In this document: in pieces, positions 55,565-64,000 of the stretch
Position numbering within the stretch: the stretch's first letter is position 1
Layout: each line of letters opens with the position of its first letter
Source of the DNA: DATELY01 sp035276085
GTDB taxonomy: Bacteria; Pseudomonadota; Gammaproteobacteria; Steroidobacterales; Steroidobacteraceae
DNA: 64,000 nucleotides
Direction of reading: 5' to 3'
NCBI GenBank assembly: GCA_035276085.1
Contig: DATELY010000173.1
Coordinates: 1-64,000, forward strand
Notes under the pieces: model-generated
Told to the model about the DNA's origin: nothing
The model's database searches: none
Seen by the model: only the letters and a program-made list of their open reading frames with translations
Position numbers and translations under genes: made by a program

Positions 55565-56129
55565 ACAGCGGTGCTCGCCACAGCACCACCAGCCCGAGCG
55601 CAAGGAACATCACGGCCGCGATCGCATGCACGAGCTTCATGTTCAGCCTGCGCGCGGCCACCTCCCCGAGCAGCACCGCCGGCACATTCGCGATCAGCAT
55701 GCCGAGCGTCGTGCCGATCACGACGACGGTCAAGGAAGCGTACTTTGCTGCCAGCGCCACCGTCGCAATCTGCGTCTTGTCGCCGATCTCCAGGAGAAAG
55801 AATGCAATCAGTGTCGTACCGAAGACGCCGAAGCGCGTCTCCGTGCGTGGCCCTTGATCCAGTTTGTCCGGAATCAACATCCACAGCGCCATGCCGATGA
55901 AGGACACGGCCAGAATCCATCGCATGTTCTGCGGCGTGACCGTGTGCGCGAGCCATGCTCCCAACGCACCTGCCGCCGCGTGATTCAGCAGTGTCGCGAC
56001 CAGGATGCCCCAGATGATCGGCACCGGCGCGCGAAAACGCGCAGCCAGCACGAGTGCCAGCAACTGCGTCTTGTCGCCGATCTCGGCGAGCGCGACGACT
56101 CCCGTCGAAACCAGCAGCGCTTCAATCAT
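55563..56129 (-). CDS. GDT1/UPF0016-family (TMEM165-like) divalent cation transporter
   Basis: A 188-residue membrane protein with two copies of the E-x-GD-[KR]-[ST] motif, VALAEIGDKTQLLALVL and FFLLEIGDKTQIATVAL, in six predicted helices. Bacterial relatives export Mn(II). The ATG at 56129 overlaps the stop of the upstream permease/peptidase gene (ATGA), so it belongs to that operon. Link between metal export and a zinc peptidase is possible but not shown. Confidence 0.9.
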   Translation of the reverse strand: MIEALLVSTGVVALAEIGDKTQLLALVLAARFRAPVPIIWGILVATLLNHAAAGALGAWLAHTVTPQNMRWILAVSFIGMALWMLIPDKLDQGPRTETRFGVFGTTLIAFFLLEIGDKTQIATVALAAKYASLTVVVIGTTLGMLIANVPAVLLGEVAARRLNMKLVHAIAAVMFLALGLVVLWRAPL

Positions 56130-58030
56130 CGTTTGTCGGGCTCACTCGCGGATCGCCATGGGCTCGCACCGCTCACGGGCAGGCAGGTCCAGGGCTCGTA
56201 CAACACTTGCTTGGCAAAACCCGTCACGCCCGCCTGCACGCAGATGCGCCCGCCTGCGATCTGTTCGGAATCACGCCACACGGGCTGTTCGAACAACGTG
56301 TTCTCGGTTTCGAGATCCTCGATGCTGCTATCGGCGGCGGGTATGAAGCGCAACTGCACGACCGGTCCCGCCTCGTGCAGCTCGCCATCGACCAGCGCCT
56401 GCACACCGATGCGGCCACGCTCGCGGACGAGCCGCACGCGCGGTCGTGGCAGCGCTGCGATACGCGCTGCGTGTTGCGCAGCGTACTGGGAAATTTCGCG
56501 ATAGAACTCGTCTTCCACCGCGCCCAGGTTCATCCCGGCCAACTGGAACGTGGCACGCCACAGTTCCATGCCCGACAGGTCGGCCGGCAGGCCCGGATCC
56601 GCGAACGCGCGCAGGAGCTTCGGCAGCATTTCGGCTCCGTACACACGCACGATCGCATCGATCAGCGCTTCGCCGGCAGGGTATTTCAGATTCTCATCGC
56701 GCAGCTCGACGAGACGTTCGGGGTCGGCCAGCTCTTCCACATGCAGCTCGCGGCGCGACTGCAGCGCGGCCAGCACCAACAATCCCTGCTCACGTTCGCG
56801 CGCTTGTTCGGCGAAGTGATAGTGGACCCAGGTGGCGAGTCCTTCGCTGAGCACCGAGGCGTTCTCCCACAACCAATCGCGATCACCGCCGGCAAGCCGC
56901 TGCGAGACCACGTGCGTCGTCTCATGGGCCAGGACGATGCGCATGTCGCTGTCCAGGCGCAGACGGATGCGTCCCAGGTAGGCCGTGCCGTCGGTATTCA
57001 CCGTGGAGCCCGATGCATCCACATCGATCGGCGCACCGGGCGGCGTGTGCAACAGCTCATGGACGCGCTCGAAGATTGCATCCGCTTGCGCGGCCAGGCG
57101 CAGTGCAGCCTCCGACTCGTCGGCGGGATACGAGATCCGATAGTGCCGCGTCTGAGTCTGCGCAGGCGGGCTCGGCGCGAAGTACGGCTCTTGTTCGGCG
57201 TACGCACTTGCGTCGTCGAATGAGTCCGCATCCTGCGATCGCCACCACAGCAGCAGCGCGACGGCCGACATGGCTACCGTTGCGATCGTCACCACTGCGC
57301 CGACGATCGGCCTGCGAGTGGGCAGCGAGCGTCGACGCGCACGGCCAATGCGCGTGAATGCGAACCACGCGACCACGAAGGCGAATGCCGTGAGCCCGAT
57401 CTGCACCCACATCGTCTCGCGGTCGATCACGAGGCCCGCAGGCGTCAACTCGCCATCGCGCAGACTCAAGGGATTCAACGCCGTCGTGCGCGGGTAGCGC
57501 TGCATGAGCAACATCAATCCCGTGGCGACCGCGCCCACGGCAAGCCATGTGAGATGCTGCAAACGTCCAATCGCCGCCCCGACGAACACGGCATTCGCGA
57601 GCAACAGTGTCTGCACACCGAACGCCTGCAGCAACAACGGCCAGTGCAGCGCGTGATCGAGCGAGCCGCGCGACAGCACATGCAGCACGATGACGCTGAC
57701 GAAGCGCACGGTCGGCGCCAGCAGGACGAGCGCAAGAATCACCACGCTCTTCGTCAGGAACACCTGCGTACGCGTGACAGGCAGGCCATCCAGAAAGTTG
57801 AGGGTGCCATCGACATGTTCGCGCGTCGTGAGGCCCGTGCCGATGGCAAAGCCCATGAGCCAGAACAGCACCACGTTCTCATCGCTCAACGCGCTGAAGG
57901 TGCGCGCGAGCGGCTGCATGTCCACGATCGTGAGCAGCTGCGGGACGATCGCCAGCAAGCCCGCGGCCAGGCTCAAGATGCCCCACGGCCGCAGCTCGCG
58001 CAGCTCTTTTCGCAGCAGCGCTCGGATCAT
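56126..58030 (-). CDS. ABC-2 permease fused to zinc-metallopeptidase domain
   Basis: A 634-residue protein from ATG 58030. Residues 1-280 form an ABC-2 permease with about six helices (MIRALLRKELRELRPW; LNFLDGLPVTRTQVFLTKS). After a last helix (AVVTIATVAMSAVALLLWW) comes a periplasmic domain of about 330 residues with the gluzincin motif VLAHETTHVVSQRL and the downstream Glu in LSEGLATWVHYHF, as in peptidase_MA proteins. It overlaps the previous permease gene by 4 bp and the GDT1 gene by 4 bp. Substrate unknown. Confidence 0.85.
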   Translation of the reverse strand: MIRALLRKELRELRPWGILSLAAGLLAIVPQLLTIVDMQPLARTFSALSDENVVLFWLMGFAIGTGLTTREHVDGTLNFLDGLPVTRTQVFLTKSVVILALVLLAPTVRFVSVIVLHVLSRGSLDHALHWPLLLQAFGVQTLLLANAVFVGAAIGRLQHLTWLAVGAVATGLMLLMQRYPRTTALNPLSLRDGELTPAGLVIDRETMWVQIGLTAFAFVVAWFAFTRIGRARRRSLPTRRPIVGAVVTIATVAMSAVALLLWWRSQDADSFDDASAYAEQEPYFAPSPPAQTQTRHYRISYPADESEAALRLAAQADAIFERVHELLHTPPGAPIDVDASGSTVNTDGTAYLGRIRLRLDSDMRIVLAHETTHVVSQRLAGGDRDWLWENASVLSEGLATWVHYHFAEQAREREQGLLVLAALQSRRELHVEELADPERLVELRDENLKYPAGEALIDAIVRVYGAEMLPKLLRAFADPGLPADLSGMELWRATFQLAGMNLGAVEDEFYREISQYAAQHAARIAALPRPRVRLVRERGRIGVQALVDGELHEAGPVVQLRFIPAADSSIEDLETENTLFEQPVWRDSEQIAGGRICVQAGVTGFAKQVLYEPWTCLPVSGASPWRSASEPDKR

Positions 58031-59838
58031 TGCACCGCCAGTCGTCGTGCGGACACGCGCACGGGACAGCCGAGCACCGGATCGTCGGCTTCGATGGCCG
58101 CGAACAACGACGTGCCGCTTGCGGGCGAGATCGGCAACACAACCGGCGATGTCCGCGCGTCGAAGCGGGAGGTCTCGACCGCGTCCGCAGTCCATGGACC
58201 GAGCTCCTGATACAGAATCCAGTACGCCGTCACCCCACTGACCTCGGCTTCGATCGTGGTGCCACGCGTCGCACTGCTTCGCTGCTCGATTCGAGCCTGA
58301 ACCTGCGGGCGCTTGCGCAACTCCTCTGCGTAGCGCTTGCGCGCTGCCGTGATGGCAACCTGAGTTCGATCGGCCCATTCGGACCACTGCACCCCTGCCC
58401 GCGAGAGCGACTCGTCCGGCGTCCTCTCGAACACGACGCGAACGTCATCATGGGGCGCGCTGAAGATCGAGCGCATGAGCGCGAACACCCGTTCACGACC
58501 CAGTTGCTGCAGCAGCGCGTGCATCGCTGCAAAGGCAAGGCCCTGCGACACGCACTCGCTCACGTGCTCGCTCGTCGTCGACCACTGCTGCAGTGTTGCG
58601 GCGGTGATCGGCGCATCGATCGACGCTGCACGAATCCACCATTGCGCCTGCTCGGCAGGATCATCGCGCGTTGCCCAGTACGCCGACAGGCCATCGAGCA
58701 ACACATGTCGATCTTCTTTTTCCATGCGACCCAACGTGACATCCGTGAGCACGGAATGCAGCACCAGCTCGCGCAGGAGATCTTGCGGAGCATTGGGAGC
58801 CACCTTCAGAACGATGCCATCCGCGCCGTCGAGCCACGCTCGGCGCATCGCCATGGGATCGAGTCCTTGCTGCGGCTGGATGAACACGACAGGACGAATC
58901 GGCAATCCCAGCGTGTCGATGAGCGAATCGACGTCGCGCACGATCGTGTGCGCCAGTGCATTGGCCACCGACTGATCGAGATCGAGCGTGGGCAACACAC
59001 TCGCGCGGGTGTGCTTGCCGACGATGGGCGTGACGTTCTGAAGCTCGAACGGCGGCGGTGTGGGCTTTGGCTGCATCGTCGTGCCGATACCGACGAGCAG
59101 CATGACGGCCACGATGATGAATGCCCGCTCACGCGGCGTCATGCGTTGCGCCAGCGTGCTCGCCATCGCACCGGAGCCCCACAACGCCAGCAGGCTTGCA
59201 GCCAGCGAGCAGACACCGATCACGACCATCGCCTGCCAGAACGCGGTATGCGACGGCAGACCCTGGGCCATCGCGGCCCTCTGGCCGACGAGACTCAACA
59301 GGGGCAGATCGCCCGATGCGAGACCGCCCACACTGCTCGCCATGAACAGACCGATCACCGCCACCGCCCACGCGAGATATCGATAGCGGCCCAAGAGCGC
59401 GCTCATCGCGGCGAACGACCACAGTGCCATCGTCAGCAGGAGCGCACTGACCAACGTGGTCAGCGCGGCGCCAAGCGGAAGAATCTCGCCACGCTGAATC
59501 CAGCGCAGCGATGCATACCAGCTCGCAATCGTCGCCACGGCGATGATCGCGGCACCCAGCAGCCACTTGGTTGCGAACACGCGCCCACGACTGACCGGCA
59601 GCGTCTCGAGGAACAGTTGCGTGCGTCCGCCGTACTCGCGCGCCAGCAGTCGATTCGACACGATCATGACCAGCAGGCCGCCGAAGAACAGCGCATGTTG
59701 CACGAGCGCGGTGAAGCGTCCGCCCCAGCGCTGCGATTGGTCGAGCAACGCAGCCAACCCCAGCCCGAAGAACACGAGCGCGGCCGCGATGATCACGCCG
59801 TGCTCGCGCAACTCCTTGCGAACGAGCGCCAGACTCAT
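58027..59838 (-). CDS. ABC-2 permease fused to degenerate peptidase-like domain
   Basis: A 603-residue protein from ATG 59838. The N-terminal half has ABC-2 permease helices (VRKELREHGVIIAAALVFF; FLETLPVSRGRVFATKWLL). The C-terminal half is extracytoplasmic and parallels the peptidase domain of the next gene: ELVLHSVLTD stands where HETTH is found and LLDGLSAYWA where LSEGLATWVH is found, so the zinc ligands appear lost. It probably pairs with the downstream permease to form the membrane part of one transporter. ATGA overlaps on both sides. Confidence 0.8.
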   Translation of the reverse strand: MSLALVRKELREHGVIIAAALVFFGLGLAALLDQSQRWGGRFTALVQHALFFGGLLVMIVSNRLLAREYGGRTQLFLETLPVSRGRVFATKWLLGAAIIAVATIASWYASLRWIQRGEILPLGAALTTLVSALLLTMALWSFAAMSALLGRYRYLAWAVAVIGLFMASSVGGLASGDLPLLSLVGQRAAMAQGLPSHTAFWQAMVVIGVCSLAASLLALWGSGAMASTLAQRMTPRERAFIIVAVMLLVGIGTTMQPKPTPPPFELQNVTPIVGKHTRASVLPTLDLDQSVANALAHTIVRDVDSLIDTLGLPIRPVVFIQPQQGLDPMAMRRAWLDGADGIVLKVAPNAPQDLLRELVLHSVLTDVTLGRMEKEDRHVLLDGLSAYWATRDDPAEQAQWWIRAASIDAPITAATLQQWSTTSEHVSECVSQGLAFAAMHALLQQLGRERVFALMRSIFSAPHDDVRVVFERTPDESLSRAGVQWSEWADRTQVAITAARKRYAEELRKRPQVQARIEQRSSATRGTTIEAEVSGVTAYWILYQELGPWTADAVETSRFDARTSPVVLPISPASGTSLFAAIEADDPVLGCPVRVSARRLAVQ

Positions 59839-60752
59839 GCGGCAGCCGTCAGCAACCGATCCGTGCGTGCATAGGCGAGGAACACTTCCTCGAGCGAGAG
59901 TGCTTCGACCTGCGCGCCGTCGGGCCAGATGGCCTGCGACCACGCAGCTTCATCGCCTTGCGCGACATCGCCACGCACCGGCGTCAATCCCGCTGGCCAC
60001 TGTTCCACCGGGACGCCAACGATGCGGCGTACGCGACGCAGCAGCTCGCTGACCTCGCCTTCGATGCGCATGCGGCCTGCCTGGATGATGCCCACGCGCT
60101 TGGCAACGCTCTCCACTTCATCGACCAGATGCGAGGAGAACAGCGTCGTCGTGCCCCGCTCGGCCACCATCGCCACCACGAGATCGTTGAACTCGCGTCG
60201 CGCCACGGGATCGAGGCCGGTCGTTGGCTCATCGAGCAGCAGCAGATCAGGTCGTGGAGCAAGGGCGAGCGCCAGCCCGAGCTTGGCGCGCGTTCCGCCG
60301 CTCAGCACGGCGTTACGCCGCTCGGCAGGCACATCCAGGAGGTTCAGCAAGCGTGTGAACTCCTGGCCATCCCACGTGGGGTAGAACGCCGCGACGAACC
60401 GACCGAGTTGTCTGGCGGTCATCCAGGGATAGAACGTCTGCTCTTGCGAGACGTAGCCGATGCGGCGTTTCAAGGCGACGGGAATGCGTTTGACACGCTG
60501 ACCCAACACGTCGATCGCGCCGCTGTCCGCACCCACGATGCCCATCAAGACACGCAACGTCGTCGTCTTGCCGGCACCGTTGCGACCCAGGAAGCCGTAG
60601 ATCTCTCCTGCGCGCGCGTCCAAAGACAGACCGTCCAATGCCTGGACGCGGCCATAACGCAAGCGGACATCGTTCAGGCGCAGGGCAGGTTCTGTGGACA
60701 CGGTGCGCTCGGGATGAACTCGATGGGAAGAGCCCACGTTGAGTATAAGCAT
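59835..60752 (-). CDS. ABC transporter ATP-binding protein
   Basis: A 305-residue ATPase with Walker A GRNGAGKTTT, signature LSGGTRAKLGLALAL, Walker B LLLLDEPTTGLDP and switch His in FSSHLVDEVE. ATG 60752 has GAAGGGTGA directly upstream; a GTG at 60704 is the alternative. It energises the two downstream permeases, and all four genes of the operon are overlapped by 4 bp. The family includes drug, antibiotic and lipid exporters. Confidence 0.94.
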   Translation of the reverse strand: MLILNVGSSHRVHPERTVSTEPALRLNDVRLRYGRVQALDGLSLDARAGEIYGFLGRNGAGKTTTLRVLMGIVGADSGAIDVLGQRVKRIPVALKRRIGYVSQEQTFYPWMTARQLGRFVAAFYPTWDGQEFTRLLNLLDVPAERRNAVLSGGTRAKLGLALALAPRPDLLLLDEPTTGLDPVARREFNDLVVAMVAERGTTTLFSSHLVDEVESVAKRVGIIQAGRMRIEGEVSELLRRVRRIVGVPVEQWPAGLTPVRGDVAQGDEAAWSQAIWPDGAQVEALSLEEVFLAYARTDRLLTAAA

Positions 60753-60830
60753 TCACCCTTCGAGACGGTGATCGGACTTAGAATCGCGCAGGGATGAAGC
60801 TTGGCGCCTCCATCACGTAGTGCATCTCAC

Positions 60831-61448
60831 ATGACCTCATCACTCGATTCAGCCCGCCGCCTGCTGGCGCTGGCGCAAACAGGACTGCACTTCTGCAAGG
60901 AGGAATACGATCGCGAGCGCTATCGCGAAGTGGCGGAGATTGCGACCGGCCTGCTGGCGCGCGAATCCGACGTGAGCGCGACCGACCTGTTGTCGCGCTG
61001 GCAAGCGGACGACGGCTACGTCACACCCAAGATCGACGTACGCGGCGCCTGCTTTCGCGCGGATGGCCGAGTGTTATTGGTACGAGAGCGGCTCGATGGC
61101 AAATGGACGCTGCCGGGCGGTTGGGCCGATGTGAACGACGGCCCTTCCTGGGCAGTCGAGAAGGAGATCGAGCAAGAATCCGGTTTCACGGCGCGTGCTG
61201 TGAAGCTGGCTGCGCTCTATGACCGCAACAAGCACGGTCATCCGCACTATCTCTTTCACGCGTGGAAGGTGTTCTTCATCTGCGAGATCACGGGCGGCTC
61301 GGCACGCGAGAGCAACGAAACGGACGGTGTGGATTTTTTCGCAGTGGATGCGCTGCCGGAGCTATCGACCGGGCGCAGCACGGCGACGCAGATCCGACGC
61401 ATGCTCGAGCATCATGTCGAGCGGACATTGCCGACGGATTTCGATTGA
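60831..61448 (+). CDS. NUDIX hydrolase with N-terminal Nudix_N_2-like domain
   Basis: A 205-residue protein from ATG 60831. Residues 1-60 form a helical N-terminal domain (LLALAQTGLHFCKEEYDRERY). The Nudix box is GGWADVNDGPSWAVEKEIEQESGF, with Lys for the usual Arg. Related proteins hydrolyse ADP-ribose or other nucleoside diphosphate derivatives. It overlaps the convergent deacetylase gene by 37 bp and is divergent from the ABC operon. Confidence 0.88.
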   Translation: MTSSLDSARRLLALAQTGLHFCKEEYDRERYREVAEIATGLLARESDVSATDLLSRWQADDGYVTPKIDVRGACFRADGRVLLVRERLDGKWTLPGGWADVNDGPSWAVEKEIEQESGFTARAVKLAALYDRNKHGHPHYLFHAWKVFFICEITGGSARESNETDGVDFFAVDALPELSTGRSTATQIRRMLEHHVERTLPTDFD

Positions 61449-62179
61449 GTCAGCCATTGCCACTTGGTGAGCGGCTGGCGGGACAGCAACAACCGCTCCA
61501 GTGCGCGCTGCCAGGCTGCGCGCATTTCAGGATGGCGCGCATCTTCAGGGTGAAGTGCTACGCGCACGCAATCGCTGGATGTCATGCGGCTCACGGCAGT
61601 GGCCAACCAGGCGCGGGATGCAAGCCGTCGCCAATGGCTGCGCGCGCTGGTACCGATCACCGGCACGTCCATGCGCTGGCCTTCGTGTAGCAATTGAAAG
61701 CCAGTCGTATCTGTGCAGTAGCGGAACGCAGAGGCACGCAGCGCAGGCGTCGCCGCTGCATTCATGAGCCACGCCGGCGGCACGAAGCCCACCGCATTCC
61801 AGCCACACCGTGAAAACATCGCCACACCGCGCTCGACACGGGCGCGCGCCTGCACGGCGTCCAGAGTCGCAAACTCGCCTTCTCGCGCCGTCAGCAGCCG
61901 TCTCTGACACCACTCTCGTGCAGTCCTCGGCGCACGACCTGCATCGCGATGCACGTACCCATGCAACACCACTTCGTCGCCCCGTGCGACACAGGAATCG
62001 ATCCAGCGGCGGCATTCCATGGATCGTTCGAGCGACAGGCCGTCGTGAAAGCGCGGCACGCATAACAGCGTGACAGGTGCGCTGGCATCGAGCGCACGCA
62101 CCCATTGAACGAGCAGGCGACAGTCCGCGAGCGTCGCCGGCGCGACATCATGAATCGCGATCAACACCGTGCCCGTCAT
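61412..62179 (-). CDS. DUF2334 polysaccharide-deacetylase-like protein
   Basis: A 255-residue protein from ATG 62179. VLIAIHDVAPATL, VTLLCVPRFHDG and GDEVVLHGYVHRD carry the Asp and His residues of the polysaccharide deacetylase/NodB-like fold, and VRVALHPEDARHPE is the C-terminal His motif. The start overlaps the stop of the glycosyltransferase (TGATG), so the two are co-translated and probably modify the same glycan or glycolipid. Confidence 0.85.
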   Translation of the reverse strand: MTGTVLIAIHDVAPATLADCRLLVQWVRALDASAPVTLLCVPRFHDGLSLERSMECRRWIDSCVARGDEVVLHGYVHRDAGRAPRTAREWCQRRLLTAREGEFATLDAVQARARVERGVAMFSRCGWNAVGFVPPAWLMNAAATPALRASAFRYCTDTTGFQLLHEGQRMDVPVIGTSARSHWRRLASRAWLATAVSRMTSSDCVRVALHPEDARHPEMRAAWQRALERLLLSRQPLTKWQWLTQSKSVGNVRST

Positions 62180-63312
62180 CAGCCTTCGGCCTCGCTGCCG
62201 ATCGGACATGGCTGCACGATCGGGGCGCGCGCGCACACGCTCGAATAGTGCGTGAGCAGGCGCGGAAACACGGCATCCCACGCGTGGCGGTTGGCGGCCC
62301 GCTCACGCGCTCGCATGCCGATGGCCGCGCGATCCTGGGCACACACTGCGACGACTGCCTCAGCCAGCGCATCGGCGCTCGCACGCTCTGCGAGCAAGCC
62401 CACCTCGCGATCGACCAACTCGGGCAACGCGGCACACGGCGCCGCTACGATTGGCAAGCCGCACGCCATGGCCTCAACGACGACCAGGCCGTACGTTTCG
62501 CTGTCGCCTGCGTGGACGAACACATCGCAACTGGCAAGCCAACGCGCGAGCCGCTCGGCACTGCGCTGGTAGGGCAGCACCGTCACGTTGCTGTCGATGC
62601 GCTGGCGCGCATGGCCGCCGATGAGCACGAGGTGATAGCCGCGTCCCAGTTGCGCGGCGACCGATTGCAGCATCGGAATGTTCTTCTCGGCTGCAAAGCG
62701 GCCCGCATAGACCAGCAGCTTCGTCGTTGCATCCAGGCCCAACGCGGTTCGCAACCGCCCATCGGCGCGTGTTGGCGTGAATGTTTCCGTGTCCACACCG
62801 AGTGGCTGCAGGCGCACGTGCTGGATACCGATATCGAGCAGTTGCTGATGCATGCGCCGACTGGGCGCGAGCACGAGCGCGAAGCCGTCGTACAACCGAC
62901 GCAGGTATGCGCGGGCAACAGGCTCGATCCAGCGCCCTACGCGCGCCGCGACCATCCGCGCCATGTCGGAGTGAAAGAACGCAATCGACGGCACACGCAG
63001 GTGGTCGGCGGCCTGACGAACGGCCCACGCCGGCACGTACGGATCGGCGGCTTCGATCAGATCCGGAGCCAGTGCGAGCAGCTGACGACGCCAGGCGCCG
63101 CGTGCAATCGGGAAGCGGTAGCCGTCTCGCAGCTGCAGCGCCAGGCTCGATGCAGTACATGCATCGTGCAGACGGCCTTGTGGTGCAGGCACCAACAACG
63201 TGTGCTGGATCGTCGGGGCGTGGCGCTTCAGCCACGCGCGTTTCGCAAGCAGGTAGCGCTTGACGCCCCCGCTGCGGGCACAGAAAAACATCGTTGCATC
63301 GACAATGTGCAT
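62179..63312 (-). CDS. GT4-like glycosyltransferase
   Basis: A 377-residue GT-B glycosyltransferase from ATG 63312 (MHIVDATMFF). The N-terminal domain contains SGGVKRYL and VPSIAFFHSDMA; the C-terminal donor domain has LLVYAGRFAAEKNIPML, VFVHAGDSETYGLVVVEAMACGLPIV and the EX7E motif. It pairs with the deacetylase gene. The product is unknown; a cell-envelope glycolipid is plausible given the adjacent membrane protein. Confidence 0.9.
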   Translation of the reverse strand: MHIVDATMFFCARSGGVKRYLLAKRAWLKRHAPTIQHTLLVPAPQGRLHDACTASSLALQLRDGYRFPIARGAWRRQLLALAPDLIEAADPYVPAWAVRQAADHLRVPSIAFFHSDMARMVAARVGRWIEPVARAYLRRLYDGFALVLAPSRRMHQQLLDIGIQHVRLQPLGVDTETFTPTRADGRLRTALGLDATTKLLVYAGRFAAEKNIPMLQSVAAQLGRGYHLVLIGGHARQRIDSNVTVLPYQRSAERLARWLASCDVFVHAGDSETYGLVVVEAMACGLPIVAAPCAALPELVDREVGLLAERASADALAEAVVAVCAQDRAAIGMRARERAANRHAWDAVFPRLLTHYSSVCARAPIVQPCPIGSEAEG

Positions 63313-63462
63313 CGTCACCTCACGTTGCGATCGTGTGAACTTGCCGGCCGGCTGACGAATTGCTTCATGAACCTGCAATGCGGTCTCAGCTATAACGATG
63401 CTCGTGAGCAAAAGATGTGACAGCTGGATGAAGTTCGCACGTTGTGGCCGGATGACGGTGTC

Positions 63463-64000
63463 ATGACGGCTGCACGTCCTGCGCCCTGGCTGCGCAGCCT
63501 GAGTCCGTTCCTGTGGTCCGCCGTGGCGGGCGCTGCGGCGTACATCATCTGGTCGCGCCTCGAACACATCGATGGCGACCAGGTGTGGCTGCAAGTGCAA
63601 AGTCTCACGCCGCGAGCGATCACGCTCGCAGCGTTGAGCTGCCTGCTGTCTTACGTGTTCGTCGGCATCTATGAAGGGCTCGCCGTGCACCGTGCCTCAG
63701 GCCGTCACGTGCATGCGTACAGCTTCCTCACGGCCTGGATCGCAAATCCCATCGCGCACATGGTGGGGCTCGCGGCCGTGAGCGGCGGTGCACTGCGGTA
63801 TCGCCTCTACTCGGGCATCGGCCTGTCGCGGCGGCAGATTGCCGGCACGGTACTGCTCACGACGCTGCCCTATGTCCTCGGTATTGCGGCTTCGATCACG
63901 ACCGTCCTGCTATTCGAATCCAAGGTCGTCGCGCAGTTGCTACATGTGCCGACGGTGCTGGCGAGAAGCGTTGGGGTTCTCATCACGCTCGCACTCCTGG
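63463..64000 (+). CDS. Lysylphosphatidylglycerol synthase TM/YbhN-like membrane protein (partial)
   Basis: The first 179 residues of a membrane protein that continues beyond the window. Reading from ATG 63463 gives MTAARPAPWLRS, then hydrophobic segments (WSAVAGAAAYIIW, ITLAALSCLLSYVFVG, LLTTLPYVLGIAASITTVL) and SGGALRYRLYSGIGLSRRQI, the conserved motif of the MprF N-terminal flippase/UPF0104 family. It is divergent from the glycosyltransferase. Whether a C-terminal aminoacyl-transferase domain follows cannot be seen. Confidence 0.82.
   Translation, partial: MTAARPAPWLRSLSPFLWSAVAGAAAYIIWSRLEHIDGDQVWLQVQSLTPRAITLAALSCLLSYVFVGIYEGLAVHRASGRHVHAYSFLTAWIANPIAHMVGLAAVSGGALRYRLYSGIGLSRRQIAGTVLLTTLPYVLGIAASITTVLLFESKVVAQLLHVPTVLARSVGVLITLALL

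Overview
The window is GC-rich chromosomal DNA (roughly 60-65% G+C by eye), densely packed with genes and with no rRNA, recognisable tRNA, prophage, IS transposase or CRISPR array. The group polA, lptM-like lipoprotein, engB, cytochrome c4 and DsbA-like protein is a gammaproteobacterial arrangement. The general protein character, including a stand-alone ArgR-controlled arginine cluster, fits a Xanthomonadales/Nevskiales/Steroidobacter-like gammaproteobacterium. Species cannot be fixed from sequence reading alone.

Layout. 1-3.95 kb: glycerol kinase, a PIN toxin with its antitoxin, a Tyr-phosphatase-like protein and a small lipoprotein. 3.98-11.2 kb: a glycogen/maltodextrin breakdown operon (glgP-glgX-malQ) followed by a VOC protein. 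11.3-13.3 kb: a chimeric pseudo-receiver/membrane/repeat/TonB protein. 13.8-15.9 kb: an oligopeptidase B-like S9 peptidase. 16-24 kb: a cyclic-di-GMP neighbourhood with a receiver, a REC-PAS-PAS-HD-GYP protein, three class I c-di-GMP (GEMM-I) riboswitches and two paralogous secreted Ig-like/FN3 proteins. 22.7-27.2 kb: a second pseudo-receiver/membrane protein and a membrane CheA-like kinase with a CheY and a CheX. 27.8-34.4 kb: EEP-family protein, NYN/LOTUS protein, CorA, DsbA-like lipoprotein, cytochrome c4, EngB and an outer-membrane beta-barrel. 34.5-42.4 kb: DNA polymerase I, LptM-like lipoprotein, hotdog thioesterases, IlvD and an MTA/SAH nucleosidase plus apt purine-salvage pair. 42.5-51.3 kb: arginine biosynthesis on the minus strand in the order argR-argG-(P-loop protein)-argC-argD-argF'-argB-argH. 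51.4-64 kb: ORF6N protein, GFA protein, rhomboid, chemoreceptor, a four-gene overlapping ABC-transporter/metallopeptidase/GDT1 operon, NUDIX, a DUF2334 deacetylase with a glycosyltransferase, and the start of an MprF/YbhN-like membrane protein.

The most notable system is the arginine cluster. Its carbamoyltransferase belongs to the ArgF' family but carries Ala where acetylornithine enzymes carry the specificity residue Glu92, and it resembles the Bacteroidetes N-succinylornithine enzyme elsewhere. No N-acylglutamate synthase or deacylase is recognisable in the cluster. Instead a P-loop protein that looks distantly like DUF1611/DgcN (a D-glutamate N-acetyltransferase) sits between argG and argC, making it a candidate for the missing acyl transfer step. 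Almost every gap between arginine genes holds a palindromic element.

Other points of interest: three c-di-GMP riboswitches within 2 kb of an HD-GYP protein; a DNA polymerase I whose 3'-5' exonuclease carboxylates are lost; ABC permeases fused to an apparently active and a degenerate zinc-peptidase domain; and a dispersed family of intergenic palindromes whose arms are built of 7-bp repeats, one of them bounded by perfect 19-bp inverted repeats.
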